Positions 48,752 through 59,500 of a stretch of DNA of 64,000 bases are shown here, piece by piece (within the stretch, counting starts at the first letter, position 1; every line of letters begins with the position of its first letter). The notes under the pieces were generated by a model that did not search any database, was not told where the DNA came from, and worked only from the letters and a program-made list of their open reading frames with translations. This DNA comes from Salvelinus alpinus. Lineage: Eukaryota > Chordata > Actinopteri > Salmoniformes > Salmonidae. The stretch lies in assembly GCF_045679555.1 (NCBI RefSeq), contig NC_092099.1, positions 9,966,076 to 10,030,075 of the forward strand, written 5' to 3'. The translations under genes and the position numbers were made by a program.

Positions 48752-49856
48752 TACACTACATGGCCAAAACTATGTGGACACCTGCTCATCGAACATCTCA
48801 TTCCAAAATCATGGGCATTAATATGGAGTTGGTCCCCCTTTGCTGCTATAACAGCCTCCACTCTTTTGGGAAGGCTTTCCACTAGATGTTTGAACATTGC
48901 TGTGGGGACCTGCTTCCATTCAGCTACAAGAGCATTAGTGAGGTCGGGCACTGATATTGGGCGATTAGTCCTGGCAGTCGCTTTGTGCACGGGGGCATTG
49001 TCATGCTGAAACAGGAAAGGGCCTTCCCCAAACTTGCCACAAAGTTGGAACCACAGAATCGTCAAGAATGTCATTGGATGCTGTAGCGTTAAGATTTCCC
49101 TTCACTGGAACTAAGGGGCCTAGCCCAAACCATGAAAAACAGCCCCAGACCATTATTCCTCCTCCTTCAAACGTTACAGTTGTCACTATGCATTGGGGCA
49201 GGTAGCATTCTCCTTGCATCCGCCTATCCCAGATTCGTCCATCGGACTGCCAGAGGATGAAGCGTGATTCATCACTCCAGAGAACGTGTTTCCATTGCTC
49301 CAGTCCAATGGCGGCAAGCTTTACATCACTCCAGCCGACACGTTTGGCATTGCGCATGGTGATCTTATGCTTGTGTGTGGCTGCTCGGTTATGGAAACCC
49401 ATTTCATAAGCTCCCAAGGAACTGACTTTGCTTCCAGAGGCAGCTTGGAACTCGGTAGTGAGTGTTGCAACCGAGGACAGACAATTTTTATGCGCTACGC
49501 GCTTCAGCACTCGCCGGTCCCATTCGGTGAACTGGTGTGGCCTACCACTTCGTGGCTGAGACGTTGTTACTCCTAGACATTTCCACTTCACAATAACAGC
49601 ACTTACAGTTGACCAGAGCAGCTGTAGCAGGGCAGAAGTTTGACGAACTGACTTGTTGGAAAAGTGTCATCCTATGATGGTGCCACGTTGACAGTCACTG
49701 AGCTCTTCAGTAAAGCCATTCTACTGCCTATGTTTGTTTATGAAGATTGCATGGCTGTGTGCTCGATTTTATACGCCTGTCAGCAACGGGTGTGGCTGAA
49801 ATAGCCAAATCCACTCATTTGAAGGGGTGTCCACAAACGTTTGGCTATTTAGTGTA
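48752..49856 (-). mobile_element. Tc1-like transposon, transposase broken
   Basis: The inverted ends are TACACTACATGGCCAAAACT at 48752 and AACGTTTGGCTATTTAGTGT(A) ending at 49856. The minus strand keeps long transposase pieces: [36 protein letters not shown] (catalytic Asp), [17 protein letters not shown], then in another frame [13 protein letters not shown] (second Asp). At least one frameshift near 49030 and N-terminal loss inactivate it. Confidence 0.85.
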
Positions 49857-50431
49857 CATACCAGACGGTGTCTGAGGAAGGCCTGACCATTTTCTAAAGA
49901 CTCCAGCCAAGGACTGTTCTATCTGCTACCGTCCGACAGGAGGTACCGCAGCATTGGGTCTCGTACCAACAGGCTCCGAGACAGCTTCTACTGTATCCCC
50001 AAGCACTGAGACTTTTGAACAGCCGAAGACTCCAGGCACTGAGACTTTAACAGCTAGGCAATGGTTGCCCACCCTCACCCACGGTCTAGCTGCACTGACT
50101 ATATGACACTCACACATCACCCCTCACACACCCACCCACCACTAATATTGATTATTATTATTAATCCTGCAACCAGTCACTTTCTCAAATACGTGCCCAC
50201 ATGTACATAACTACCTCAAATTCTCCAGTGTCCCTGCTCATTGTACATTTGGTACTGCCACAGACCCTGTATATACTGAAGCTTACTTTCTCGTGTTTTT
50301 CTTATTTCTTGTGTTTTGAAAAATAATCGACTTTATACTATTTGATATTGAATACTGCATTGTTGGGAAAGAGCCAGCAAGTAAGCATTTCACTGTACTT
50401 GTGCATGTGACAAAACTTGAAACTTCTGTGT
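49857..50431 (+). mobile_element. LINE 3' end (Rex1-like), next to the Tc1-like element
   Basis: The plus strand encodes a final ORF scrap (CYRPTGGTAALGLVPTGS in one frame, LPSDRRYRSIGSRTNRLRD in another). It is followed by a long 3' region and the end GCATGTGACAAAACTTGAA. Only the 3' portion is present. Confidence 0.6.
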
Positions 50432-50868
50432 AGCTGTTGATCAATTTGGTTAATTAACTTCATTGTGATGAATACTTGCATATCTCTTGACTTTTCAAAT
50501 AAACATATTGTAGGTTGTATTTTTTCCAGAGTGTCTACCAGAAGGAAGATTATAAGATGTGTCTTTTACATTATAAGGTATTTTGGAAGGACAATATATG
50601 CATCCTATGACACAGTGCTATATTTGAGCCCTATAGTGTCCGGGCACCCCATTTTAAGCTGTTTGTTTTGACCACAGTTAAAGTCCATTAACGCTTCATA
50701 TGACTTAGCTTTTTGTTCAAACTCACCCTACTGAGTCTTTTCCCATCTCATTTTATCTGAGACAGGTAGTAGACAGTCCAATACAGTGTATTGCATAGAA
50801 AGCAATAGTAATGTTTTTTTTTGTAGGCACTAACTCCACCATGGTTTGTTGTACAAAGCCTATGAGGA
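50432..50868. other. BCS1L-ZNF142 interval, no recognised feature
   Basis: It contains CTACTGAGTCTTTTCCCATC and GAGACAGGTAGTAGAC (50729-50775), which recur in diverged form at 51768-51813. Nothing else supported. Confidence 0.4.
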
Positions 50869-51612
50869 AAAGACAAAAAAAATTTGAAGAGTTTTGGGAT
50901 AAACGCTGAAAATTAGGTATTTGGTAAACACAGGCTTTGGAGATCGTATATGTTTTGTTCTATTAAAAATAATCTTCATCAGCTAATGTTACCTGTTGTG
51001 AATTTTGAAGCATTTATGTAATCAGAAAAAACATCCGCTACAAGACCATGGTGCTTGCCTACGGAGCTGTGAGGGGAACGGCACCTCCGTACCTTCATGC
51101 TCTGATCAGGCCCTACACCCAAACAAGGGCACTGCGTTCATCCACCTCTGGCCTGCTCGCCTCCCTACCTCTGAGGAAGTACAGCTCCCGCTCAGCCCAG
51201 TCAAAACTGTTCGCTGCTCTGGCACCCCAATGGTGGAACAAACTCCCCCACGACGCCAGGTCAGCGGAATCAATCACCACCTTCCGGAGACACCTGAAAC
51301 CCCACCTCTTTAAGGAATACCTAGGATAGGATAAAGTAATCCTTCTAACCCCCCCCCCCCCCCCCCCTTAGAGTTAGATGCACTATTGTAAAGTGGTTGT
51401 TCCACTGGACATCATAAGGTGAATGCACCAACTTGTAAGTCGCTCTGGATAAGAGCGTCTGCTAAATGACTTAAATGTAAATGTAAATAAAGACCTCATA
51501 ATTCATAAAGGTAATGTTAACTGATTGATACTATCTCATAGAACAAAACGTATAAGATAACTTCAGTCCTTATTTTCAGTGTTTATCCCAAAACCCTATT
51601 CTTTCTCCATAG
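50869..51612. repeat. Large fold-back element split by an L2 fragment
   Basis: The left arm (about 50869-50995) has GTTTTGGGATAAACGCTGAA and TATATGTTTTGTTCTATTAA. The right arm (about 51500-51612) has the inverse, TAGAACAAAACGTATAAGAT and TTCAGTGTTTATCCCAAAAC, ending CTCCATAGG against CCTATGAGG at the left. The two arms are imperfect inverted copies. The L2 fragment (51030-51487) lies in the loop. Confidence 0.7.
51030..51487 (+). mobile_element. L2 LINE 3' fragment, near-identical to the copy at 8628-9070
   Basis: The ORF end ([20 protein letters not shown] to [12 protein letters not shown]) differs from 8628-8922 by only about four bases over 300. The C run is 19 long here against 12. Same tail GTAAGTCGCTCTGGATAAGA. 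The ORF ends at 51327-51329. Confidence 0.85.
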
Positions 51613-52705
51613 GAATGGCTGAATGAACCAGAGGTAATTCATTTCTGTTTTTTAAGACTACAAGCTGGCAAGCTCTATTGGGGGCTATGAAGGGGGTGGA
51701 GTAAAAAGCCAGCAACAGTCGACATGACACAGTCCCCCTCCAAAACTAAACATTTGGTTCGTAGAGACCCTACTGAGTCTTTTCCACCTCACTTTAGCTG
51801 AGACAGGTAGTAAACTTTTTCCTCTAAAGTCCAATATGTATTCCATATACAGTGAACTGCATTGGCGGATATGTTCTGTTGCATAGGTAAATAGTCACAA
51901 ATTCTGAATTAGCAAATAATTTGTATTTATTAGCTAAAGATAGTCAGACAACTTCTGGGCATAGCACACAGCTTTATGGTTTCACAGAACTAGGATAAGA
52001 CACGGCTTTGTGGGGTAGGTTCCTTGCTCCTTGTCAATCATTTGCTTATTGGTGAAATCAGCAATCAGACAATATCTTTAAGTAAATCAATCAAAAACCT
52101 TTATAAATGCAATTGCAGAAGTTGACAACGGGAACATAGCACGCATGTTTCCGAGTAAGTTGATGTTCTTTAATATGCTTGCAGTCAACCCCTAGTGATG
52201 TAACTTCCTATGTCAACATCTTCTACTCATGAGACCAAGCCCATGCATATACAGTTATACAAATTTGCAGGAGAGAACAATTGTTCCGGTGTTTTTTAAG
52301 GGCTCAGCAGTAATTTTCCACTCCCCATGTTGCTTTATAGTGGTATGTCTGACTTGTCTCTTATCTCGTTCACTCCCCTGCAGGGTTCTGTGCCTATGAA
52401 TCTATTTTAGCCTTGAGGTGCTTCCTCACAGACACCCTGTTTTGACTGCAATAACTCACACATCTCTCAGACCGTTTCTTATAAGAAGCAGAGGCTAGAA
52501 AAGAACTGTGGAACAATATTAAACCTTATAATGCATATATATATTGCTAATCTGTAGTCCAGGACCCTATAAATGTAGTGAGGGAGGGGTCTTATAGCCC
52601 TTCTCCTTCTATTAATACAACATAAACATAATCAATTATTATTATACATCAAACATTTGGTGCAGCCCCTATTATGACCCCAAGGTGACCCCCAATCAGC
52701 TTTCA
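51613..52705. other. BCS1L-ZNF142 interval, no recognised feature
   Basis: Non-coding. The diverged copy of the 50729-50775 motif is at 51768-51813. Nothing else supported. Confidence 0.4.
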
Positions 52706-52787
52706 GCCACTACAGGATGCTAATAGGATAAGCCACGAGGCTATAAGCCACTACAGGATGCTAATAGGATAAGCCACGAGGCTATAA
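52706..52787. repeat. Tandem duplication of a ~41-bp unit
   Basis: GCCACTACAGGATGCTAATA followed by GGATAAGCCACGAGGCTATA occurs twice head to tail without visible differences, so the duplication is young. Confidence 0.85.
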
Positions 52788-52935
52788 GCCACTCGGCCAT
52801 ATAATCATCCAGGAATGCATCTCAAGCAAACTGGAAATGAATAAAAACTGTGATAGGATCCTGTAGTTATAATTTTGTAACAATTTTAACATTATGCTCT
52901 ATGACTATGCAAAGCTGCCAAAAAATATTGATTTC

Positions 52936-53093
52936 ACAGGAGGCTGCTGAGGGGAGGACAACTCATAATAATGGCTGGAATGGCGTGAATGGAATGATAT
53001 CAAACACATGGAAACCATGTGTTTTATGAGTTCGATGCCATTCCAGTTATTCCCTTCCAACCATTACCTTCCCAAATAAGGTGTCACCATCAA
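52936..53093. mobile_element. Palindromic MITE with CACAGGAGG end, second copy
   Basis: CACAGGAGGCTGCTGAGGGG at the left, a central palindrome around AACACATGGAAACCATGTGT, and a worn right end. Same family as 6063-6230. It lies about 190 nt upstream of the presumed ZNF142 promoter motif. Confidence 0.8.
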
Positions 53094-53280
53094 ACTACTA
53101 TGAGATGTCGTATCATACACAGCGTTTTACCGAATACTTTTATTTTGAAGGCAAACCGGAAAACTGGAAGTCTTAACGTTGCTCGCGGGACGCTAATGTC
53201 ACGGATAGAAAAATTAGGTATTAGTTATACACAATCTTTGTTCATGTTGTTGCCGTGAATCATGTGGCGACCTCTATAAT

Positions 53281-53288
53281 ACTTCCGG
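53281..53288. promoter_or_regulatory. ETS-type motif near the presumed ZNF142 promoter
   Basis: ACTTCCGG, the same octamer as at 44036-44043. It sits in a short stretch with more CpG than its surroundings (ATTGCTCGCGGGACG nearby at about 53180). Upstream of the likely first, non-coding exon. No start-site data. Confidence 0.4.
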
Positions 53289-53608
53289 TGTTCTATGTTA
53301 ATAGCTCCGTCTTTTCAGGGCGCAGTTGATGTTAGTTCCTGGTCTTCAAATGCAGCGTCATTATTAATGCTAGACCAAACTTAAATTACCGAAAATGATT
53401 TTAATTGTCAACGATATACCTAGCTAGCTATATCTATATGCTGTACATATACACCCTGAGTATGCAAGGAATTATGATGAGATACTTTCAACTGGAAATA
53501 CTTAATCATTGCTCCACCAAAATAAACATAGTGATGGCGTCGTTTGGTCATTGAAGTGGCGATTTAGCAAAGTAAAAACAATCTACCCAGCTTCAATACC
53601 TTATTAAG
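53289..53608 (+). other. Possible 5' non-coding exon of ZNF142
   Basis: A good donor TTATTAAG/GTAAGACAGG at 53608/53609 follows the ETS-motif region. The first coding exon of ZNF142 begins with an acceptor (56521-56523), so at least one upstream exon must exist. The 5' limit is unknown and this assignment is inference. Confidence 0.3.
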
Positions 53609-53994
53609 GTAAGACAGGCTCATTAAATTACTTAGCTAGTTTATGTTCATTACATGTAAACATATGTAACGATATCCATCAGAATAAAGGTCCATTTACA
53701 AAGGTCTGACGGGGTAAAATGCATTGTTTTCAAGAGAAAGAATCTCAGAAGTTGACGCAGTAGGTCAGAATTCTGTTTCATAAGTGCTGTCATTATTCAG
53801 CACTGCTATTAATGGATTTGTTACTGGAGATCTCAAAACATAATTTCGAATGCTAATTGTGTTTATTAGCTAGTACTTCGTTTTTATAGAGGGCCACAGT
53901 GGGCTCGTCACAATACCCATAAAACCTAGCGGACAAACACAGAAATGGTTCCAATCATTTATTTCACCATTTATTTTTCTCGAAGGGGATTTCA
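53609..53994. other. Presumed ZNF142 first intron, no recognised feature
   Basis: AT-rich, nothing supported. Confidence 0.35.
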
Positions 53995-55005
53995 TGTAGG
54001 CTTTAGGTGCCTTTACTCAGTACTTTGTTTAAGCACCTTTGGCAGTGATTACAGCCTCAAGTCTTCTTGGGTATGATGCTACAAGCGTACACACCTGTAT
54101 TTTGGGAGTTGGAAGGTGAACCTTCACCCCAGTCTGAGATCCTGAGCGCTCTGGAGCAGGTTTTCATCAAAGATCCCTATGTACTTTGCTCCGTTAATCT
54201 TTCCCTCAATCCTGACTAGTCACCCATTCCCTGCCGCTGAAAAACATCCCCACAGCATGATGCTGCCACCACCATGCTTCACCGTAGGGATGGTTTTGGC
54301 CAGGTGATGAGCGTTGCTTGGTTTCCTTCAGACGTGACGTTTGGCATTCAGGCCAAAGAGTTCAATCTTGGCAAACTCCAAGCGGGCTGTCATGTGCCTT
54401 TCTACTGAGGAGTATTTTCTGTCTGGCCGCTCTACCATAAAGGTCTGATTGGTGGAGTGCTGCAGAGATGGTTGTCATTCTGGAAGGTTCTCCCATCTCT
54501 ACAGAGGAACTCTGAAGCTTTGGTCACCTCCCTGACTAAGGCCCTTCTCCCCGATTGCTCCGTTTGGCCGGGCAGCCAGCTCTAGGAAGAGAGTCTTGGT
54601 GGTTCCAAACTTCTTCCATTTAAGAATGATGAAGGCCAGTGTGTTCTTGGGGACCTTCAATGCTGCAGACATTTTTTAGTGCCCTTCCCCAGATATGTGC
54701 CTCGACACAATCCTGTTTTGGAGCTCTACGGACAATTCCTTCAACCTCATGGTTTGGTTATTTGATTTGTGGGACCTTATATAGACAGGTGTGTGCCTTT
54801 CCAGGATGCACGAGATCAATTTTAAGTCTCATAGCAAAGGGTCTGAATACTTATGTAATTTTTTGTTTTATACATTTGCGAACATTTTTTGTTATTGTGT
54901 GTAGATTGAGGATTTTTTTATTTTATTTAATCATTGTAGAGTAAGGCTGTAATATAAAATGTAGAAAAAGTGAATGTCTGAATACTTTCCGAATGCACTA
55001 ACTTT
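53995..55005 (-). mobile_element. Tc1-like relic of the GTCTGAATACTTTCCGAATGC family
   Basis: Antisense transposase landmarks are in order: TGATGCTGCCACCACCATGC, GGCATTCAGGCCAAAGAGTT, GTTCCAAACTTCTTCCATTT, CATAGCAAAGGGTCTGAATA. The right end is GAATACTTTCCGAATGCACT. The left terminal repeat and several internal blocks are deleted. Confidence 0.75.
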
Positions 55006-55899
55006 GACATGTTCTGTTGTAGATTCAAAGCCAAATTAACTCATTGCAGAATGAATCCATAACCACAAATAAATAAGCATATTTATTTGACAAGAATGCA
55101 CCTAGTCACCCATCAATCACCTGAACTCCAATTACCATTGTTTTAAAGAAAACAAAATGGTACACAATTCATACAAATGTCTTTTATACATAAAATATAA
55201 ACATCTAAGTAAATATTAATTATTTATTCATCAATGCCATAAACCTGGGACATCACAGAGCACCATATGAAAAAATGATCATATCCGAGAGCGCACATAT
55301 TCTTCTACTTTTCTAGTTTAAGAATTAGACCAGCCCAAATAACAACATGTAAAACCTCATATTGTGATTTTTGGTGGGTGAGTTACAAATGGATAAACAA
55401 CTGGATGAGTAAGTTAGGTTTAATATAAAATACTAGGTCAAATCCAGCAGAATGAGAAACACTTAACTGACTCAAAACAAGGAAGGCATGCCTAAACGCA
55501 GCTATATCAACACCCTTCTTGTCAATTTAACAGCTCCATGTTGCTTGTCATTTTTGAGCAGCACATTTTCCACAGTATTTAGTCCAAACCCCAGAATAAG
55601 CAGAAGGCCAGAATTACACAGGTGAAAAAAAGGTAGCAAAAACAATACACCATAACCGTTAGAATCATTGACCAGTACGGAGAATTAAGTAAAACCACAA
55701 ATCCAAATCCCTATCTCCATCCATGGCTAATTTAGGAAAGGAACAATTTTAGCTAGCTTGCCACTGGAGGACAAAAACACAACGAGATGCAACAATTAAA
55801 GTTTATTTTGTCAATGGCTTTTGATGCGATGTGACTGTAAAGCCAAATCCAAACGGCCTTCCCTTTACATATATTTTTTTTGTGTTTACCAGGACCATT
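55006..55899. other. Presumed ZNF142 first intron, no recognised feature
   Basis: AT-rich non-coding sequence, nothing supported. Confidence 0.4.
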
Positions 55900-56115
55900 C
55901 ACAGTTGAGCTTGCTCAATTTAGCTCAACGCTGATTGGCTCTTTATTTATTTTTTGTGAATGGGGGTGCTGTGGGATTATTTTAGATACTCTTTGAAGAG
56001 GTAGGATTTCAGACGTTTTCGGAAGATCGGCAGGGACTCTGCTATCCTAGTTTCAGGGGGAAGCTAGTCCCACAATTGGGGTGCTAGGACAGAGAAGAGC
56101 TTGAACTAGGCTAAT
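55900..56115 (-). mobile_element. LINE fragment
   Basis: GATACTCTTTGAAGAGGTAG and CGGCAGGGACTCTGCTATCC to GGGGTGCTAGGACAGAGAAG are familiar pieces of a salmonid LINE in antisense (FEELNLSEQ-like region not readable in one frame). No ends visible. Confidence 0.5.
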
Positions 56116-56384
56116 CCTACCCCATTGATATTAATCACTCAGTTGTGAGTTTATTTGCATGCATGCAAACAGCTTATAACAGTTGTAAACAGTACTATGA
56201 AACAACACAGTGCCTATAACTGTAAATACATAGGTAGGGACACCTAAGGTAAACATGTTATTGTATATTCCTCCCTGTGTGACCAGGCAGCTCCGGTAGT
56301 TGACATTTCACTGTGCATCTACACCTGCATTGCTTGCTGTTTGGGGTTTTAGGCTGGGTTTCTGTACAGAACTTTTGTGACATC

Positions 56385-56425
56385 AGCTGATGTAAGAAGG
56401 GCTTTATAAATATATTTGATTGATT
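56385..56425 (+). mobile_element. Solo LINE 3' tail
   Basis: GCTGATGTAAGAAGGGCTTT followed by ATAAATATATTTGATTGATT. I recognise this as the 3' terminus of a fish LINE. Nothing upstream belongs to it. Confidence 0.5.
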
Positions 56426-56535
56426 GGCATAGTCCTTGGTGATAGGCACACTAACTCATTGTTATTTAGTTTTAATTGCCTGTCATGTTATATGGCATAA
56501 TGCTCTTAATATTTTCTCAACAGACAAATGAGCCA

Positions 56536-59500
56536 ATGGAGACTGAGGGGTTGTGTCTCTGTGAAAAGTGCGGGAAGGAATTCTCCGATAGCAGCCGCCT
56601 TTCCTCTCACCTTTGCACTGTGGACTTCACCAAAAAGGGACAGTTGACCCGTTATAAGTGTCCTTTGTGCAATGAAGTCTTTACCATGCCAGGTGCACTG
56701 AAACACCACTTCCAAAGCCATCGGCGGGAGGAACTCACAGGTCCGTTCCACTGCTCCGTGGAGGCTTGCCAGTTCAGCACTTCACACCGGTTGGTGTACC
56801 AGGAACACCTGCACGCACAGCATGCTCTCACCCTCGTCTCTTGTACCTTCCGGTCCTGCACCTTGGCATTCCGCACACATTCTGAGATGGAGGGCCACTG
56901 GCGTATCCATATGCCTTTCCACTGCCCCCGCTGTGACTTTGTGACCGCTCATGCTAAACAGCTGAGTACCCATGGTGTGGAACATGACCGTCCACTTGCT
57001 GCACCTGAGGGTAAGCTTTTGGAATAAATGCATCATTCTCCACACAAACGAATACTCACTCACATTGTTATATTTAGGGTAGAGCCAACACTGGGTGCCT
57101 GAATTTGTGTACATTTTTGTGCTCAGGTGACAAGGTGCCAACAACGACAGGCCAGGGTGGAAGCAGCCAATCGGCTCTTGAGACCAGCTCTGGAAGGCCA
57201 AGAAGGGCCCGGAAACGCAATCCAGCTTATGTGTCATCATCACAAGAAGATGATGAGGATGAAGAAGAGACACAGCAGCACAACATCGACAATAGAGCCA
57301 GAGAGGAGGTGCAAAAAGACAAAACAGCTACGAACATCAATGAGAACCCATCTAAAGGTAGTGTGGGATCTCTAGTCCTGCTTTGGCGTTGTTGTTCTTC
57401 TCTTCTGTGTTAAGGACCATTCAAGTTTTCTGGTGAGGTAGGGTTTTGCCAGGTCATCAAATATCAGATAAATGTTGTGCTAACCATACTTTTGAAAAGC
57501 ACTTTAAATAAGGTTTATGTCAGTAAATCTAGGTCTACATTTACATACTAGGAAATAAGTTGTTCTGTTTCATTTGTTTCATTACAAAAGATAACACCCG
57601 CATCTCCTCCCTGTCCTGAAGATCATATTATGGCAGGCATGGAGCATATGTATCGCACTCACATCTGCCCCGAGTGCCGCCGCTGTTTCAAGATGCGCTC
57701 CCACCTGCTGGAGCACCTCCACCTCCACTTCCCAGACCCCAGTCTCCAGTGCCCCACCTGCAACCATTACTTCACCAGCAAGAGCAAGCTGCGCATCCAC
57801 ATGCTTCGCGAGTCTGGCCAGAAGGTCCATCGCTGCCACCTGTGCGACTACGCCTCTGTGGAGCGCAACTCGCTCCACCGCCACCTGGCCAGTGTGCACT
57901 CCAACGAGGTAGGGGGCGACATCCACCCGGACGTCTACCCCTGCCCCACCTGCGGCCAGAGCTTCCGCCAGAGCCAGGCGCTCAAGGCCCACATGAAGTC
58001 TCACCACACGTTGCGGGACAGCCAGCCACTGGCCTGCTTCCAGGAGGGATGCTCCTTCAAGACCTCTGACCGGAAGGAGCTCCAGAGACACGCAGCCGAT
58101 GTCCATGGAGTCAAGGCCGTAGAGTGCCGCCATCATGCCTGCAATGCCATATTTGGTAGCCCCCAGGACATGGAGGCCCATTACCGGACGCACTTGGCCT
58201 TCCACTGCTCACAGTGCGACTTCTCCTGCTCCAACAAGAGCCTCTTCCGGCAGCACAAACTGCAAGGCCATGCCGGGGACGAGGAGTTGACCTGCAACTT
58301 CTGCCCCTTTGCCACGTTCAATCCTGTGGAGTTCCAGCAGCATGTCGGCCATTTCCACGCCAATGAGAAGATCCACCGGTGCCATCAGTGCAGCTTTGTC
58401 ACCGCACACAAGCGGGTCCTTCGACGGCACATGCTGATGCATAGTGGTGAGCAGAAAAAAGTAACGTAACATTGGACTGTTATACTCATCCATAGCTTCC
58501 AGATCACTCATTATTAAAAGTTATTCATGTATTTTTCTTTCAAGGTGAGAAGCCCCACAAGTGTAACCTGTGTGACTTCAGGTGCCGTGATGAGACCTAC
58601 CTCTCAAAACACATGCTCATCCACTCAGATGACAAGAATCATATGTGCTCTGAGTGTGGATATGTCACCAAATGGAAACACTACCTGAATGTGCACATGC
58701 GCAAACATGCTGGTGACCTCAGGTATGTAATTTACTAGTTAGTTATTTTGCACATACAGTACCAGTCAAAAGTTTAGACACACCTACTCAGGGTGTCATC
58801 AAGGCAAAGGGTGGCTACTTTGAAGAATCTAAAATTTGTTGAACACTTTTTTGGTTACTACTCGATTCCATATGTGTTATTTCATAGTTTTGATGTCTTC
58901 ACTATTATTCTACAATATAGTAAAAACAAAGAAAAGCCCTTGAATGAGTAGGTGTCCAAACTTGACTGGTACTGTCAGTCTTAGAGAACTGTCAGTGGCG
59001 CAGCGGCCTAAGACACTGCATCTCAGTGCTTGAGGCGTCACTACAGATACCCTGGTTCGATCCCAGGCTGTATCACAGCCGGTTGTGATTGGGAGTCCCA
59101 TAGGACGGCGCACAATTGGCCCAGTGTTGGCCGGTGTAGGCCGTCATTGTAATTAAGAATTTGCTCTTTACTGACTTGACTAGTATAATAAAGGTTAAAA
59201 AAAAAGTGAAAATAGTGGTCTGTTTTATGGTGTGCATGCAGTAGTGTAGGGATTTTTAACTGATAAAAGCATTACAAAATACTTTTTGTCTGATGTTCAC
59301 CCAAGTTGATGTGTATGTCTGCTCTAGCACCTCTTGGTGTGAGAAGTGGGATATCATATCAGGAGTTAATGAACCTAAGGCCACACTTAGGCATTGAGAG
59401 ATTGACAGATCCAGTCCGTTTCCTCTCCCAGGTACCAGTGTGACCAGTGCTCCTACCGTTGTCACCGCACGGACCAACTCAACAGCCACAAACTCCGACA

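Noticed and set aside
57582-58205. A 207-aa minus-strand ORF
   Set aside because: It is the antisense shadow of a ZNF142 zinc-finger exon. The plus strand has the regular C2H2 pattern and good splice sites. The same applies to the large minus-strand frames at 60.4-62.2 kb.
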